The translations under genes were made by a program, and so were the position numbers. 64,000 bases of DNA from Thalassotalea sp. Sam97 (GTDB lineage Bacteria > Pseudomonadota > Gammaproteobacteria > Enterobacterales > Alteromonadaceae): assembly GCF_041379765.1 (NCBI RefSeq), contig NZ_CP166919.1, positions 2,356,001-2,420,000 of the forward strand, written 5' to 3'. Positions 44,492 through 54,248 of this stretch are shown piece after piece. Numbering within the stretch: the first letter of the stretch is position 1; every line of letters starts with the position of its first letter. The notes beneath the pieces are model-generated. The model saw nothing but the letters and a program-made list of their open reading frames with translations. It had not been told where the DNA came from and ran no database searches.

Positions 44492-45034
44492 ATGATGAAG
44501 TTCAAAGATCTCCTTAGCGAAAGCGACAAAGCGCTGTTCAAAGAAGCCGTTGGTAAAGTGAAACCTGTTACCACAGATACCGTGCGTCATCGAAAAAACG
44601 AGCCTGCCATGGTGCGCAAGCAACAAAAACAGCGCCAAGAGAGTCGACAAACATTTTACTTCTCGGATGAATTTGAACCAAACCTTGAAGCCACCGGGCC
44701 AATGAAGTACGTTCGCGATGATGTCGATAGCTTTGAAGCGAAACGGTTACGCCGGGGTGACTATTACCCCGAGATAACCCTGGATTTACATGGTTTAAAT
44801 CAACAACAGTCAAAACTTGAAATCGCCGCCCTGCTTAGTGAGTGCATCAAGCGCAATATAAACTGTGCTTGTATTATCCATGGCATCGGCAGCCGAGTCC
44901 TAAAGCACAAAGTTCCCCATTGGCTTGTGCAACACCCCGATGTAATGGCATTTCATCAAGCGCCGTTAGAATTTGGTGGCGACGGTGCATTATTGGTGCT
45001 AATTGAACTAAAAGAAGCGTTTCTCAATAAATAA
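44492..45034 (+). CDS. smrB: Endonuclease SmrB (ribosome rescue)
   Basis: 180 residues from ATG 44492 (frame open from 44441). An N-terminal ribosome-binding extension (FKDLLSESDKALFKEAVG) is followed by a C-terminal Smr domain with LDLHGLNQQQSKLEI and IIHGIGSRVLKHKVPHWL. SmrB cuts mRNA between collided ribosomes, with the DLHG and HGIG motifs in the active region. Divergent from prmB, the usual placement. Confidence 0.92.
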   Translation: MMKFKDLLSESDKALFKEAVGKVKPVTTDTVRHRKNEPAMVRKQQKQRQESRQTFYFSDEFEPNLEATGPMKYVRDDVDSFEAKRLRRGDYYPEITLDLHGLNQQQSKLEIAALLSECIKRNINCACIIHGIGSRVLKHKVPHWLVQHPDVMAFHQAPLEFGGDGALLVLIELKEAFLNK

Positions 45035-45106
45035 CGTAATAAGCTCGAACTAGCTGCAATCATAACACCACGCCCATCGATTTCCTTTGCCGTTTTTGCG
45101 GACAAT

Positions 45107-45583
45107 TTAACAAAAATTGGTTGGGCTAAACTGCTGAGTAATACTGCCACGCATCAAGCGTTGGTCATAGTCAATTTCAGCAATACTCGCCGTAGGGAAT
45201 AACGGCGTATGTTGATCGGCGGTTAACTGCCCCGACAAATAGCTCACCAATGGCATATGCGATACCAACAAGATATTTTGCCACTTTTCGATTGCTAACA
45301 TGCCATCAAGATAATCATGAACTTGCTTCGCATCACCATCAGGGGTTAATAAATCTAAGGTGTGAACGGGCAAATCTATGGCGATTTCATGTACCAATAC
45401 TTGTGCGGTTTGTTGCGCTCTTAGGTAAGGACTTGCAAAAATGGCATCAAACTGACAACGCTTGCCTGCGAGCCACTTGGCCATCACTTTTACTTCAAGT
45501 TCGCCCGTTTCAGTTAACGGTCGTTTTTTATCTTCGAAATTACCGATTTGCGCGTCGCCATGACGCATAATGTAAATATTCAT
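45107..45583 (-). CDS. sixA: Phosphohistidine phosphatase SixA
   Basis: 158 residues. Histidine-phosphatase motif IMRHGDA at the N-terminus, KKRPLTETGELE, FASPYLRAQQTAQVL, and the second catalytic His in LLVSHMPLVSYL. SixA removes phosphate from phosphohistidine in signalling proteins; in E. coli it acts on the nitrogen PTS. Convergent with smrB. Confidence 0.9.
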   Translation of the reverse strand: MNIYIMRHGDAQIGNFEDKKRPLTETGELEVKVMAKWLAGKRCQFDAIFASPYLRAQQTAQVLVHEIAIDLPVHTLDLLTPDGDAKQVHDYLDGMLAIEKWQNILLVSHMPLVSYLSGQLTADQHTPLFPTASIAEIDYDQRLMRGSITQQFSPTNFC

Positions 45584-45847
45584 TGTTTGCAGGCATTTTG
45601 GGGTTCGTCATTGTTATGCGAACTATTCTAAAGAATCTACCATCATAGATAAACAATAGTTCAGAAATGAATAGCTATCGTCTATATTATAAAATATTCA
45701 TCGTCGTAAGCATTAAAGCTTTAACGGACACGCAATATATTGCACCATAGATGGTATTCAATGTAAGTTATCAAAACGTGCCGCTTAAAATAAGCCTGTG
45801 TGGCGGCAATTTTTTCGTGTTTTTTTATCGATAACTCGGAGGCGCTT

Positions 45848-48613
45848 TTGAAGCAAAGCCCTAACGATAATAAGCAATATAAAGCGATTACCTTAGATAA
45901 TGGCTTACGTGTGTTATTGGTTGAGCACAACGATTCCAATCGCAGCGCCGCAGCACTGGCGGTAAACGCCGGACATTTTGACGACCCAACCGATCGTCAG
46001 GGCCTCGCCCACTTTTTAGAGCATATGCTATTTTTAGGTACCGAAAAGTATCCTCAGCCAGGCGAATATCAGCAATACCTTGCACAACACAATGGCTCTA
46101 ATAATGCTTGGACAGGCACGGAGCATACCGCTTTTTTCTTTGATATAAACGATGAGTTTTTCGCTGATGCGTTAGACCGATTTAGTCAATTTTTCATATC
46201 GCCACTGCTATCACAAGAGTTTATCGACAAAGAGCGCCTTAATGTTGACGCCGAATATAAACTCAAACTAAAAGATGATATGCGTCGTATTTATGATGTC
46301 CATAAAGCGACAGTTAATCCTCAGCACCCGTTTAGCAAGTTTTCGGTTGGTAACAACGATACCTTAGCAGATAGACAACAACATAATCTGCGCGAACAAG
46401 TCATCGCCTTTTTTAATGAGCACTACCGTGCCGATCGTATGACGTTAGTTTTAGAAGGACCGCAGTCTCTCGAGCATCTGGCGAACCTAGCAGAGCACCA
46501 CTTTGCTGCTATTAAGCCTGGCGATAGCCTCAAACCTCGTATTGAAACGCCATTATATCGTCGTCAAGACTTAGCATTGAATGTCTACATTAAGCCAGAA
46601 AAAGACGACAAAAAATTACTGCTAAGTTTTGCCTTGCCTGGGATTGATAAAGACTATAAATCGAAACCAGCGAGTTATATTGCCTACTTACTTGGACACG
46701 AAGGCCCTGGCAGCATTTTATCGGTACTAAAAGACAACCAATGGGCACTCGGTTTAAACGCGGGTAGTGGTATTAATGGCTCTAATTTTAAAGATTTTAA
46801 TATCAGCATTCGGCTAACCGAACTAGGGCTAAAGCACAAACAAGACATTATTGAACTGATATTTGCCTACATTAAATTAGTCAAACAACGCGGTGTTCAA
46901 CCCATTTATTTTGATGAAAAAAAAGCAATATCCGAATTTTCTTATCAATATCAGGAAAAGCTCAAGGCGCTCGATTCAGCAAACCAGCTGGTGATCAATA
47001 TGCACCACTACCCTGCTGAAGATTACATCTATGGCGATTATGCCATGGAGACGTTTTCTGCCGTTCTTATCCATCAATATCTAGACTATTTTCGTCCAGA
47101 TAACATGCGTATTATTCACATTGACCAACAAGTGGTCACCGACACGGTGAGTCCTTGGTATCAAGTGCCCTATGCAACGAAGCCGATAAGCGAACAGCAA
47201 CTGCTGCGATTGAGCAATATAGATATCCCCAAATCATTATCATTACCCAGAGCCAACCCTTATATTGTCGCAGAGCCTACGTTGGTTGCTATCGAAAAAG
47301 AAATGATAATCCCCAAACAGTTAGTCAATGATCCTGGCTTTAGCGTTTGGTTCAAACAAGACAGTTCATTCTTTGTCCCCAAAGGCCAAATTATCATAGG
47401 GATAGACTCTCGAGTCGCGGTAGAAAGCAAAACCCACATAGCGATGACACGGTTGTTTGTCGAATTATTTAGCGATTCGGTACTGGAAAATAACTACGAT
47501 GCAGAACTCGCTGGCATTCATTACCACTTATATCCTCATCAAGGGGGGATGACATTGCAGCTGTCGGGGATCAATGAAAAGCAACCGTTACTGTTAGCTA
47601 ACTTGCTGACGGCTATTAAAGATCACTCGCTCTCACCAAGCCGGTTTGAGCTATTTAAAAATCAATTGATCACCAATTGGCGCAACGCCGATAAAAGCAA
47701 ATCTATTTCGCAATTATTTGCCAAACTCAACGCCTTAATGAAACCCTTTAGTCCACCGAGTAATGATTTAGCCAAGGCATTGGAATGTGTCAGTTACGAC
47801 GAGTTTACTCAATTTTGCGCATCCTATTTTAGTCAATTGTGTATTGAAGTGTTCATTTATGGTAATTGGCAAGAACAACACGCGTGGCAAATTAGTGAAC
47901 AAATTCAACACGCACTTGGTCCTCACATTAATGCCGATGCCGCGGTGACTTGCGGTGTGATTGATTTCCACGGCCAGCAAACGGCCATTTTAGCGCAACA
48001 CATTGCCGAACATGATTACGCTAGCGTCATTTACTTTCCGATGCGAAACTATGATGCTAAAACAATGGCGATGACCATGATCGCAAGCCACCTAATTTCA
48101 CCACACTTTTTTCATCAAATGCGTACCCAAAAGCAATACGGTTATTTGGTTGGCGTCGGTTATGTACCTATGAACCGTTTTCCTGGCATTGCATTTTATA
48201 TTCAATCTCCAGATACCGATGCAGATACACTGTTCGCTGCGATGAATGAGTTCATCGATGACTTTGTGACGGATGTTAGTGACGATGAATGGCTTAACCT
48301 TAAACATGGTTTGATCGGTCAACTGCAGGAAAGCGAAACAAGTCCACGCATCAAAAGCCAACGATATTGGATGAGTATTTGTAATAAAGATTTTCTATTT
48401 GATCAAAAAGAGCGGTTAGTCACCGCAATAAACTCGATTGAGCTTAGCGATGTCATCGCCTTTATTAAAAATACCCTAAACAATAACGCCAATCCCGATA
48501 AAATATACTTGGCATCCGTAAAGCACGCCGATGAGTTAGCTTACTTGGCAAAGCAAGCTAACACTATCCATGATATTGATGATTTCCATCGTCGAACACC
48601 ACATAAATCATAA
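45848..48613 (+). CDS. M16 (insulinase/pitrilysin) zinc metallopeptidase without signal peptide
   Basis: 921 residues from TTG 45848, which has CGGAGG five bases upstream; a GTG at 45800 has none. The inverted zinc motif HFLEHMLFLGT gives His55, Glu58 and His59. Further family features are LKDDMRRIYDVHKATVNPQHPFSKF and the middle and C-terminal M16 domains (QMRTQKQYGYLVGVG). The length fits single-chain protease III/insulinase types. Neither start encodes a signal peptide, so the protein appears cytoplasmic, unlike E. coli PtrA. It likely degrades short peptides. Confidence 0.88.
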   Translation: MKQSPNDNKQYKAITLDNGLRVLLVEHNDSNRSAAALAVNAGHFDDPTDRQGLAHFLEHMLFLGTEKYPQPGEYQQYLAQHNGSNNAWTGTEHTAFFFDINDEFFADALDRFSQFFISPLLSQEFIDKERLNVDAEYKLKLKDDMRRIYDVHKATVNPQHPFSKFSVGNNDTLADRQQHNLREQVIAFFNEHYRADRMTLVLEGPQSLEHLANLAEHHFAAIKPGDSLKPRIETPLYRRQDLALNVYIKPEKDDKKLLLSFALPGIDKDYKSKPASYIAYLLGHEGPGSILSVLKDNQWALGLNAGSGINGSNFKDFNISIRLTELGLKHKQDIIELIFAYIKLVKQRGVQPIYFDEKKAISEFSYQYQEKLKALDSANQLVINMHHYPAEDYIYGDYAMETFSAVLIHQYLDYFRPDNMRIIHIDQQVVTDTVSPWYQVPYATKPISEQQLLRLSNIDIPKSLSLPRANPYIVAEPTLVAIEKEMIIPKQLVNDPGFSVWFKQDSSFFVPKGQIIIGIDSRVAVESKTHIAMTRLFVELFSDSVLENNYDAELAGIHYHLYPHQGGMTLQLSGINEKQPLLLANLLTAIKDHSLSPSRFELFKNQLITNWRNADKSKSISQLFAKLNALMKPFSPPSNDLAKALECVSYDEFTQFCASYFSQLCIEVFIYGNWQEQHAWQISEQIQHALGPHINADAAVTCGVIDFHGQQTAILAQHIAEHDYASVIYFPMRNYDAKTMAMTMIASHLISPHFFHQMRTQKQYGYLVGVGYVPMNRFPGIAFYIQSPDTDADTLFAAMNEFIDDFVTDVSDDEWLNLKHGLIGQLQESETSPRIKSQRYWMSICNKDFLFDQKERLVTAINSIELSDVIAFIKNTLNNNANPDKIYLASVKHADELAYLAKQANTIHDIDDFHRRTPHKS

Positions 48614-48730
48614 TTTCCTATCGGCAGTTCTTTCATTTGCCAAGCAATTGATTTAGTATCATTTTTAGTTGTAAGTATTATCTAGTCGAGATGTAAGATA
48701 TCGGCTATTTTCATCTGTTGTGAGCCATCT

Positions 48731-51700
48731 GTGCTAGTAAAAGAAAATAATAAAAATAAGCGATTCAGCGCTAATCACATCCTCTATTTTATATTCGCAA
48801 GCTTGATGCTACTTTTATTGCCTAACAAAGCAATGTCGCAAACGCTCATTAAGTTACAACAATATTCAATCAACGAAGGGCTTAGCGAAAACACTGTATT
48901 TTCAATTACCCAAGACCGCCAAGGCTTTATCTGGTTGGCAACTCTTGATGGCCTAAATCGTTTTGATGGTTATGAATTTATCACTTACAAATCGCACGCA
49001 ACAAACTCAAACAGTTTGCCTTCAGATATTATCAGGGTGCTATTTATTGATTCCAATGACAAATTATGGGTTGGTACACAATCAGGGTTAGTCACTTACG
49101 ATGTCACTACCGATAGTTTTCATACGGTCGATACACAATTCGAAAACCAGACAATATGGTCAATTTTTGAAGATGCCAACAACAATATACTGGTCTCAAC
49201 TAATGATGGTGTCTATCGACAACAAAAAGATGACATCAATTTTTCCAAACTGAGCTTTCGACAATATACTAACGATATTGTTGAAGTGAAAAGTATCTAC
49301 CAAGATCAACAAGGTAACTATTGGTTTGGCACATATGAAAATGGCCTTTTTATTAGCAATGAACAACTAAGCTTTATTTTTTCGGCGCAACAGCCAAACA
49401 GGTTTGACTTATCAGTACCCGAAACCACCATTTACGAGATAAATTTAATTGATAGCAACACATGGCTGGCAACCAATAACGGGGTATATGTGATTGATAA
49501 GGACTGGCAACTTCAACAACATATCAAACCTCCAACTGCAGATGCTCATAGAGCCAACCATATCCGAACCATTGAAAAGGCTAATGACATAGAGGTTTTC
49601 TTAGGAACCGAAGCGGGACTATATGTCTACGATATGGTTACCAAGAGAATTACAGCCAAAAAAACTAAACGGGTTGATAGCTCCCAACTGAACATCGACT
49701 TTATTTATGATCTATTTATCGACCAGGCTGGCTCGCTATGGCTGGCAACCTCGACAGCAGGCGCCAATAAATTTTCTGCGAATAGCTCTTTGTTTTCACA
49801 AGCGATGACTGATCGAGATATTCAAAAGAATGTTATCGGTTTTAGCCAAGTAAACAAAAATGGGCTTTTTATCGCTACCGAATCGCACGGTATTTATTAT
49901 CAAGACTTTTACTCCAACACCATTGAGCGCCTGCCAATTGATCTGCCACCAACCATTTTATCAATCACATCAGGTACCCAAAACGACCTCATTTTAATGA
50001 CAACTGACTATGAAATTTACCGAGTCAATATCAATACCTGGCACGTTGACAACCTCTGGAATATTGATTCAAAAAGCTTGACGGGCTTAAACCGTGTCGA
50101 CTTTCAATTCTCGCAAGGTTCTATTTTTCATGGTTCCAATGACGGTGTGTTAATCGAATACGATATTTACACAGGACAAAAAACAACATATGAGATCCCC
50201 GCTGATTCATCTAGTTTTTACATGCTTTCAAGTAACAACGATACCAGTGTATTTATATCTGGTGAGCAAGGAGAGCTTCTCTCTTTTGACACATTAAATC
50301 GTAGCTTTTCTCACTACAATTTAAAAAGCCACCCGGTTTTTCATAAAAAAACATTAGCATCGATAAGTGACACACCAAATTACATGTGGTTCAGTTTCTG
50401 GGGCGATGGCGTTTTACTGCTCGATAAACAAACCAGTGAATATACCCAGTTTAATTCACAGAGCGGATTAGCGAACGATTATGTATTGAGTCTTTTAGTC
50501 GATATTAACTTTAATGCTTGGGTAGCCACTAACAAAGGAATCTCAAAAATATCAGCCAAGCAACGAAAAGTTGATAATTTTGATCATTTTTTTGGTGTTC
50601 AAAAACAGCAGTTTTGGATTATGTCGGCTTTTAAAGCCAGTAACGGGCGTTATTATTTTGGTAGTCTAAATGGCTTTAACAGCTTCTACCCTGAAGACAT
50701 ATTGCCACACAATAATGTTGTTTTAGCGCCAGTAAACACGAAACTGTTAATTGCTAATAAAGAGCAGACCGACCTTGTAGCGCCTTTATTTGAACTTGAT
50801 TCAATTACACTGGAATATAACCAATCGCCATTTACTATCGAGTTTTCATCCCCTAATGCCAGTATTACCGAGCAGACCTTATATCGCTACAAACTTGTCG
50901 GTGTGGATGACAAGTGGATTGAAACGAATAGTGCTCATCGCCGTGCGACCTATACCAACCTAGATGCTGGCGACTATACCTTTATGGTTCAAGCCTATGA
51001 TCAATCGCAAGTCGATTATCAGCAGAGCCGCGATTTAACCATCTCCATTTTACCGCCTTGGTGGCTGAGCAACAGTGCCCGTTTTGCCTATGCCCTAGTG
51101 TTTTTATTGATCTGCTACTACCTCTATCGACAAGCCTTAAACAAACAACAAATTAACGCAATGGTTCGTCAGTCAGAAGAGCGTTTAAAACTGGCACTGT
51201 GGGGCTCTGGTGATGAAATGTGGGATTGGAACATTGTCACTAATCGCATGTACCGCTCTAATATTTGGGGCGTTTTAAACTTTCCTATACAAAACACAAC
51301 CAACAACGAGAGCGAACTCAACGACCAGCAGCGTAATATTCATCCACAAGATAGGGAGCGGGTACAGCAGGTTTTACAACAACACAAAGATGGTATCACC
51401 GAACATTACGAGGCGACCTATCGTGTGCGTAATAAATTTAACGAATGGATGTGGGTTCTTGATCGTGGCAAGGTAGTTGAACGCAATGCAGATGACCAAC
51501 CGATTCGAATGACCGGAACACTGAAGGACATAAGTCAAATAAAAGCAAACGAAGAGAGCTTAAAGCTGTTTGCCAAATGTATTGCTAATATTTCTGATGG
51601 CGTTGTGGTGTTTGATGCAGACTTTGTCATTATCGATTGTAATGCGGCATATGAGAAAATCACAGGTCAAGAGAAAGAGTTTGCACTTGGTTCAAGTCTT

Positions 51701-53230
51701 GAATTTAGCAATTATCCTCAGACATTTACGCAATCGATCAAAACCAGTTTACAACAACATGGCACCTGGCAAGGTGAAGTGCAAAGTACTCGGGTCAATG
51801 GCAAACCTTATCTAATCGATATCACCATGGACGTTATACGTGACGAACATCATGCTATATCACACTATGTTGCGATTTTTTCCGATATCACCAGACGTAA
51901 AAAAACAGAGCAAGAACTACGCCGACTAGCCAATTCAGATACCTTAACAGGCTTGCCAAACAGATCATTTTTCCAAAGTTATCATGAGCAACTGATCAAT
52001 CAAGAGCAACATCACACCCTGTTGGTTTTGGACTTAGATAATTTTAAGAAAATTAATGACTCTTTAGGTCACCAAGTTGGCGACTCGTTATTATGTAACA
52101 GCGCAGAACGGATCAGCCAAATTAGCGGTATTAAAGACACCTTTTATCGACTCGGTGGCGATGAGTTTGCACTCATTATAAAAACCAATGACATTCATAA
52201 AATTACCGCTACGGCCAATAAAATACTAAAAACTATTATTGCCCCTCACGGGATTGATCTGCATGAAATATCGCTGTCTTGTAGTATTGGTATCGCCATG
52301 TTCCCTGATGATGGCATCAATACTCATGAACTGCTTAAAAATGCCGATACCGCCATGTATCACGCGAAAGATCATGGTGGGGACAATTACCAGTTTTTTA
52401 GTGATGCTATGAACAAACAAGCCGTTAAGCGCCTACAAATCGAAAATCTCATTCGTCATGGGTTAAAAGAAGATATGTTTTCTGTGTTTTATCAACCCAA
52501 AATTGACGTTAATACAGGTGGTGTGGTTGGTATGGAAGCCCTTGTGCGCTTTGATGCTGGCGACAAAGGCATCATTCGCCCTGACATCTTTATTCCAATA
52601 TCTGAAGAAACGGGACAAATCATCGAAATTGGTGAGCTGGTATTGCGTAAAGCCTGCATAGCAACAAAAGCCTGGCTCGATCAGGGCATTTTTAATGGTC
52701 GCTTGGCTGTTAATTTGTCGGCCGTTCAATTTAAGCAATCTGACCTAGTCGCAACCATCAATGGAATTTTAGAAGAAACTGGTTTACCGGCAGAGCACTT
52801 AGAGCTTGAGATCACGGAAGGTACGGTTATGAATTCCCCCCAACAAGCTATTGCGACAATGCAGCAAATTCGCCACATGGGAATTCATTTATCATTAGAC
52901 GATTTTGGTACAGGCTACTCGTCACTTGCTCATTTAAAGCAATTCCCGTTAAATACCCTAAAAATAGACAAAGCATTTATTGATGATATAGAAGCTTCCG
53001 AACAAGGCCGCAATATGGTCGCAACCATCATCACCATTGCCCATAACTTAGGTATGAGTGTTGTGGCCGAAGGGGTCGAGACGGCAACACAATTAAGTTA
53101 TTTAAAAACCCTTCAATGTGAACAAATGCAAGGCTATTTGTACTCGAAACCGTTGGCTGAAGAATATTTTGAACGCTATCTCCTGTCACATATTATAACT
53201 ACCCAATCCGCGCCGTTTATGGATACTTAA
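48731..53230 (+). CDS. Beta-propeller / PAS / GGDEF-EAL membrane sensor
   Basis: 1499 residues from GTG 48731. Signal peptide or N-anchor to about 36, then periplasmic two-component-regulator propeller repeats (for example ITQDRQGFIWLATLDGLNRFDG) to about 690, a Y_Y_Y-type domain about 690-775, a transmembrane helix near 782-800 and two PAS regions between about 815 and 1055. GGDEF follows, with an intact GGDEF at 1142-1146, then EAL with EAL at 1269-1271 plus ITEGTVM and DDFGTGYSSL. Both catalytic signatures look intact, so it may make or break cyclic di-GMP in response to a periplasmic ligand, perhaps a glycan. Ligand unknown. Confidence 0.92.
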   Translation: MLVKENNKNKRFSANHILYFIFASLMLLLLPNKAMSQTLIKLQQYSINEGLSENTVFSITQDRQGFIWLATLDGLNRFDGYEFITYKSHATNSNSLPSDIIRVLFIDSNDKLWVGTQSGLVTYDVTTDSFHTVDTQFENQTIWSIFEDANNNILVSTNDGVYRQQKDDINFSKLSFRQYTNDIVEVKSIYQDQQGNYWFGTYENGLFISNEQLSFIFSAQQPNRFDLSVPETTIYEINLIDSNTWLATNNGVYVIDKDWQLQQHIKPPTADAHRANHIRTIEKANDIEVFLGTEAGLYVYDMVTKRITAKKTKRVDSSQLNIDFIYDLFIDQAGSLWLATSTAGANKFSANSSLFSQAMTDRDIQKNVIGFSQVNKNGLFIATESHGIYYQDFYSNTIERLPIDLPPTILSITSGTQNDLILMTTDYEIYRVNINTWHVDNLWNIDSKSLTGLNRVDFQFSQGSIFHGSNDGVLIEYDIYTGQKTTYEIPADSSSFYMLSSNNDTSVFISGEQGELLSFDTLNRSFSHYNLKSHPVFHKKTLASISDTPNYMWFSFWGDGVLLLDKQTSEYTQFNSQSGLANDYVLSLLVDINFNAWVATNKGISKISAKQRKVDNFDHFFGVQKQQFWIMSAFKASNGRYYFGSLNGFNSFYPEDILPHNNVVLAPVNTKLLIANKEQTDLVAPLFELDSITLEYNQSPFTIEFSSPNASITEQTLYRYKLVGVDDKWIETNSAHRRATYTNLDAGDYTFMVQAYDQSQVDYQQSRDLTISILPPWWLSNSARFAYALVFLLICYYLYRQALNKQQINAMVRQSEERLKLALWGSGDEMWDWNIVTNRMYRSNIWGVLNFPIQNTTNNESELNDQQRNIHPQDRERVQQVLQQHKDGITEHYEATYRVRNKFNEWMWVLDRGKVVERNADDQPIRMTGTLKDISQIKANEESLKLFAKCIANISDGVVVFDADFVIIDCNAAYEKITGQEKEFALGSSLEFSNYPQTFTQSIKTSLQQHGTWQGEVQSTRVNGKPYLIDITMDVIRDEHHAISHYVAIFSDITRRKKTEQELRRLANSDTLTGLPNRSFFQSYHEQLINQEQHHTLLVLDLDNFKKINDSLGHQVGDSLLCNSAERISQISGIKDTFYRLGGDEFALIIKTNDIHKITATANKILKTIIAPHGIDLHEISLSCSIGIAMFPDDGINTHELLKNADTAMYHAKDHGGDNYQFFSDAMNKQAVKRLQIENLIRHGLKEDMFSVFYQPKIDVNTGGVVGMEALVRFDAGDKGIIRPDIFIPISEETGQIIEIGELVLRKACIATKAWLDQGIFNGRLAVNLSAVQFKQSDLVATINGILEETGLPAEHLELEITEGTVMNSPQQAIATMQQIRHMGIHLSLDDFGTGYSSLAHLKQFPLNTLKIDKAFIDDIEASEQGRNMVATIITIAHNLGMSVVAEGVETATQLSYLKTLQCEQMQGYLYSKPLAEEYFERYLLSHIITTQSAPFMDT

Positions 53231-53465
53231 CAATATAATAAATACTTATACTAACCCCCTATTGTTCAGCGCTGTATTGCAAGCAGTTCATACAGCGCTC
53301 CACTCCCCTTCCTCATCGCTGTTCATGTACTCAAACGGTGATAAATAGCACCAACAAAACCATGAAAAATATTTACTATGATATCGACAAACTAAAAGTT
53401 GGCACGTTATTCGCTAATACCTAGGTAACTTTAACAATAATAAATCTAAATTAGGTACTACTGAC

Positions 53466-53699
53466 ATGCTAAATTCATTAATCTTTTCAGCCTTGATGGC
53501 TTTTAACGTAAATACTGACGCCCAGCCACTAGCGCAGTCTACTAATACAGCGAGTAGTGTTAGCCACCAAACTCACATAGTTATTACTCCAACAACGAAT
53601 CATCGTATTCGCATTAAGCCAACCACGAATCACCGTATTCGCATTAAGCCAACCACGAATCATCGTATTCGTATTAAGCCAGTCACCAATGCTTCATAA
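53466..53699 (+). CDS. Small secreted-like protein with three 10-residue repeats
   Basis: 77 residues. A hydrophobic N-terminus (MLNSLIFSALMAFNVNTDA) could be a weak signal peptide; it has no positive charge. The C-terminal half is PTTNHRIRIK repeated three times, then PVTNAS. The repeats alternate basic and hydrophobic residues (HRIRIK), suggesting an amphipathic, cationic beta-strand. No recognised family. The ribosome site is weak (AGG ten bases upstream). A second tiny ORF with a strong site follows 17 bases after the stop. Confidence 0.55.
   Translation: MLNSLIFSALMAFNVNTDAQPLAQSTNTASSVSHQTHIVITPTTNHRIRIKPTTNHRIRIKPTTNHRIRIKPVTNAS
53589..53678 (+). repeat. Three tandem 30-base repeats inside the small ORF
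   Basis: Three in-phase copies of a 30-base unit beginning CCAACCACGAATCA and ending CGCATTAAG, differing at three or four positions. A partial fourth copy (CCAGTCACCAAT) follows. The substitutions leave the peptide repeat intact. Confidence 0.9.
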
Positions 53700-53716
53700 G
53701 CGAAAAGGAGTTGATT

Positions 53717-53821
53717 ATGTTAGCGATTATTAAAAATATTTTTTCATCAAAGTCAGCAGCTCAAAAAGTTGCTGAAAGCATTGAGTTTAAAGAGATGTCT
53801 GCCGACAGCTGGTGGTCTTAA
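53717..53821 (+). CDS. 34-residue ORF with a strong ribosome site
   Basis: ATG 53717 is preceded by AAGGAG at ideal spacing. The product starts MLAIIKNIFSSKSAAQK, continues with VAESIEFKEM and ends SADSWWS. The N-terminus is amphipathic, the middle is acidic, and two tryptophans sit at the very end. Same strand and 17 bases after the repeat-peptide gene, so the two are probably co-transcribed. No family recognised. Being so short, it rests on the ribosome site and its position. Confidence 0.5.
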   Translation: MLAIIKNIFSSKSAAQKVAESIEFKEMSADSWWS

Positions 53822-53832
53822 TAAGGAAGATA

Positions 53833-54066
53833 TCAAGCGCTAAACGTGACATAGCTCATGCCATAGCGCTTGTACATTTGCATACGTTGTTGCATCGAAA
53901 ACATGGGCCAAGCAAACGGTCCGAGCAGCAAGCCGGCTGTTGCCCAACGCTTACGACCTAAGCCAGACTTAAAAGCCTGACAATAGAAAAAAACGGCGCA
54001 AACTAACGATAACGGAATCAACAGCATGATATCGACCAACAAGTTAATGGAAAGAAAGTATAACAA
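53833..54066 (-). CDS. Small two-helix membrane protein, hypothetical
   Basis: Up to 77 residues. Two hydrophobic segments (LLVDIMLLIPLSLVCAVFFYC and WATAGLLLGPFAWPMFSM) are joined by a basic turn, KSGLGRKRWA. The start is uncertain: TTG 54066 or ATG 54027, neither with a clear ribosome site. The glycine-rich second helix looks conserved-protein-like, but I cannot name the family. Confidence 0.5.
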   Translation of the reverse strand: MLYFLSINLLVDIMLLIPLSLVCAVFFYCQAFKSGLGRKRWATAGLLLGPFAWPMFSMQQRMQMYKRYGMSYVTFSA

Positions 54067-54172
54067 ATAGAATAAATACTCAAAAGAACACGCAGCGTAT
54101 TTTTTGTACTCTTTTGTTAATAACTTATAACTAAACTTGTTTACGACGAATCATATGCATTATCTTAGACAT

Positions 54173-54202
54173 AAAAAAGAGGCAATTTATTGCCTCTTTT
54201 TT
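54173..54202 (-). terminator. Terminator of the fadI-fadJ operon
   Basis: AAAAAAGAGGCAA and TTGCCTCTTTTTT form a perfect 13-base stem around TTTA, with T-tracts on both strands. It lies 47 bases past the fadJ stop and can serve both directions. Confidence 0.9.
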
Positions 54203-54248
54203 TACATTGAGTGGCAAACGTTTTCCGTTTGCCACTTAGCATAACCTG

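Noticed and set aside
53589..53678. Short tandem repeats as a CRISPR or VNTR outside genes
   Set aside because: The 30-base units are directly adjacent without spacers and in phase within an open frame, so they are a coding repeat.
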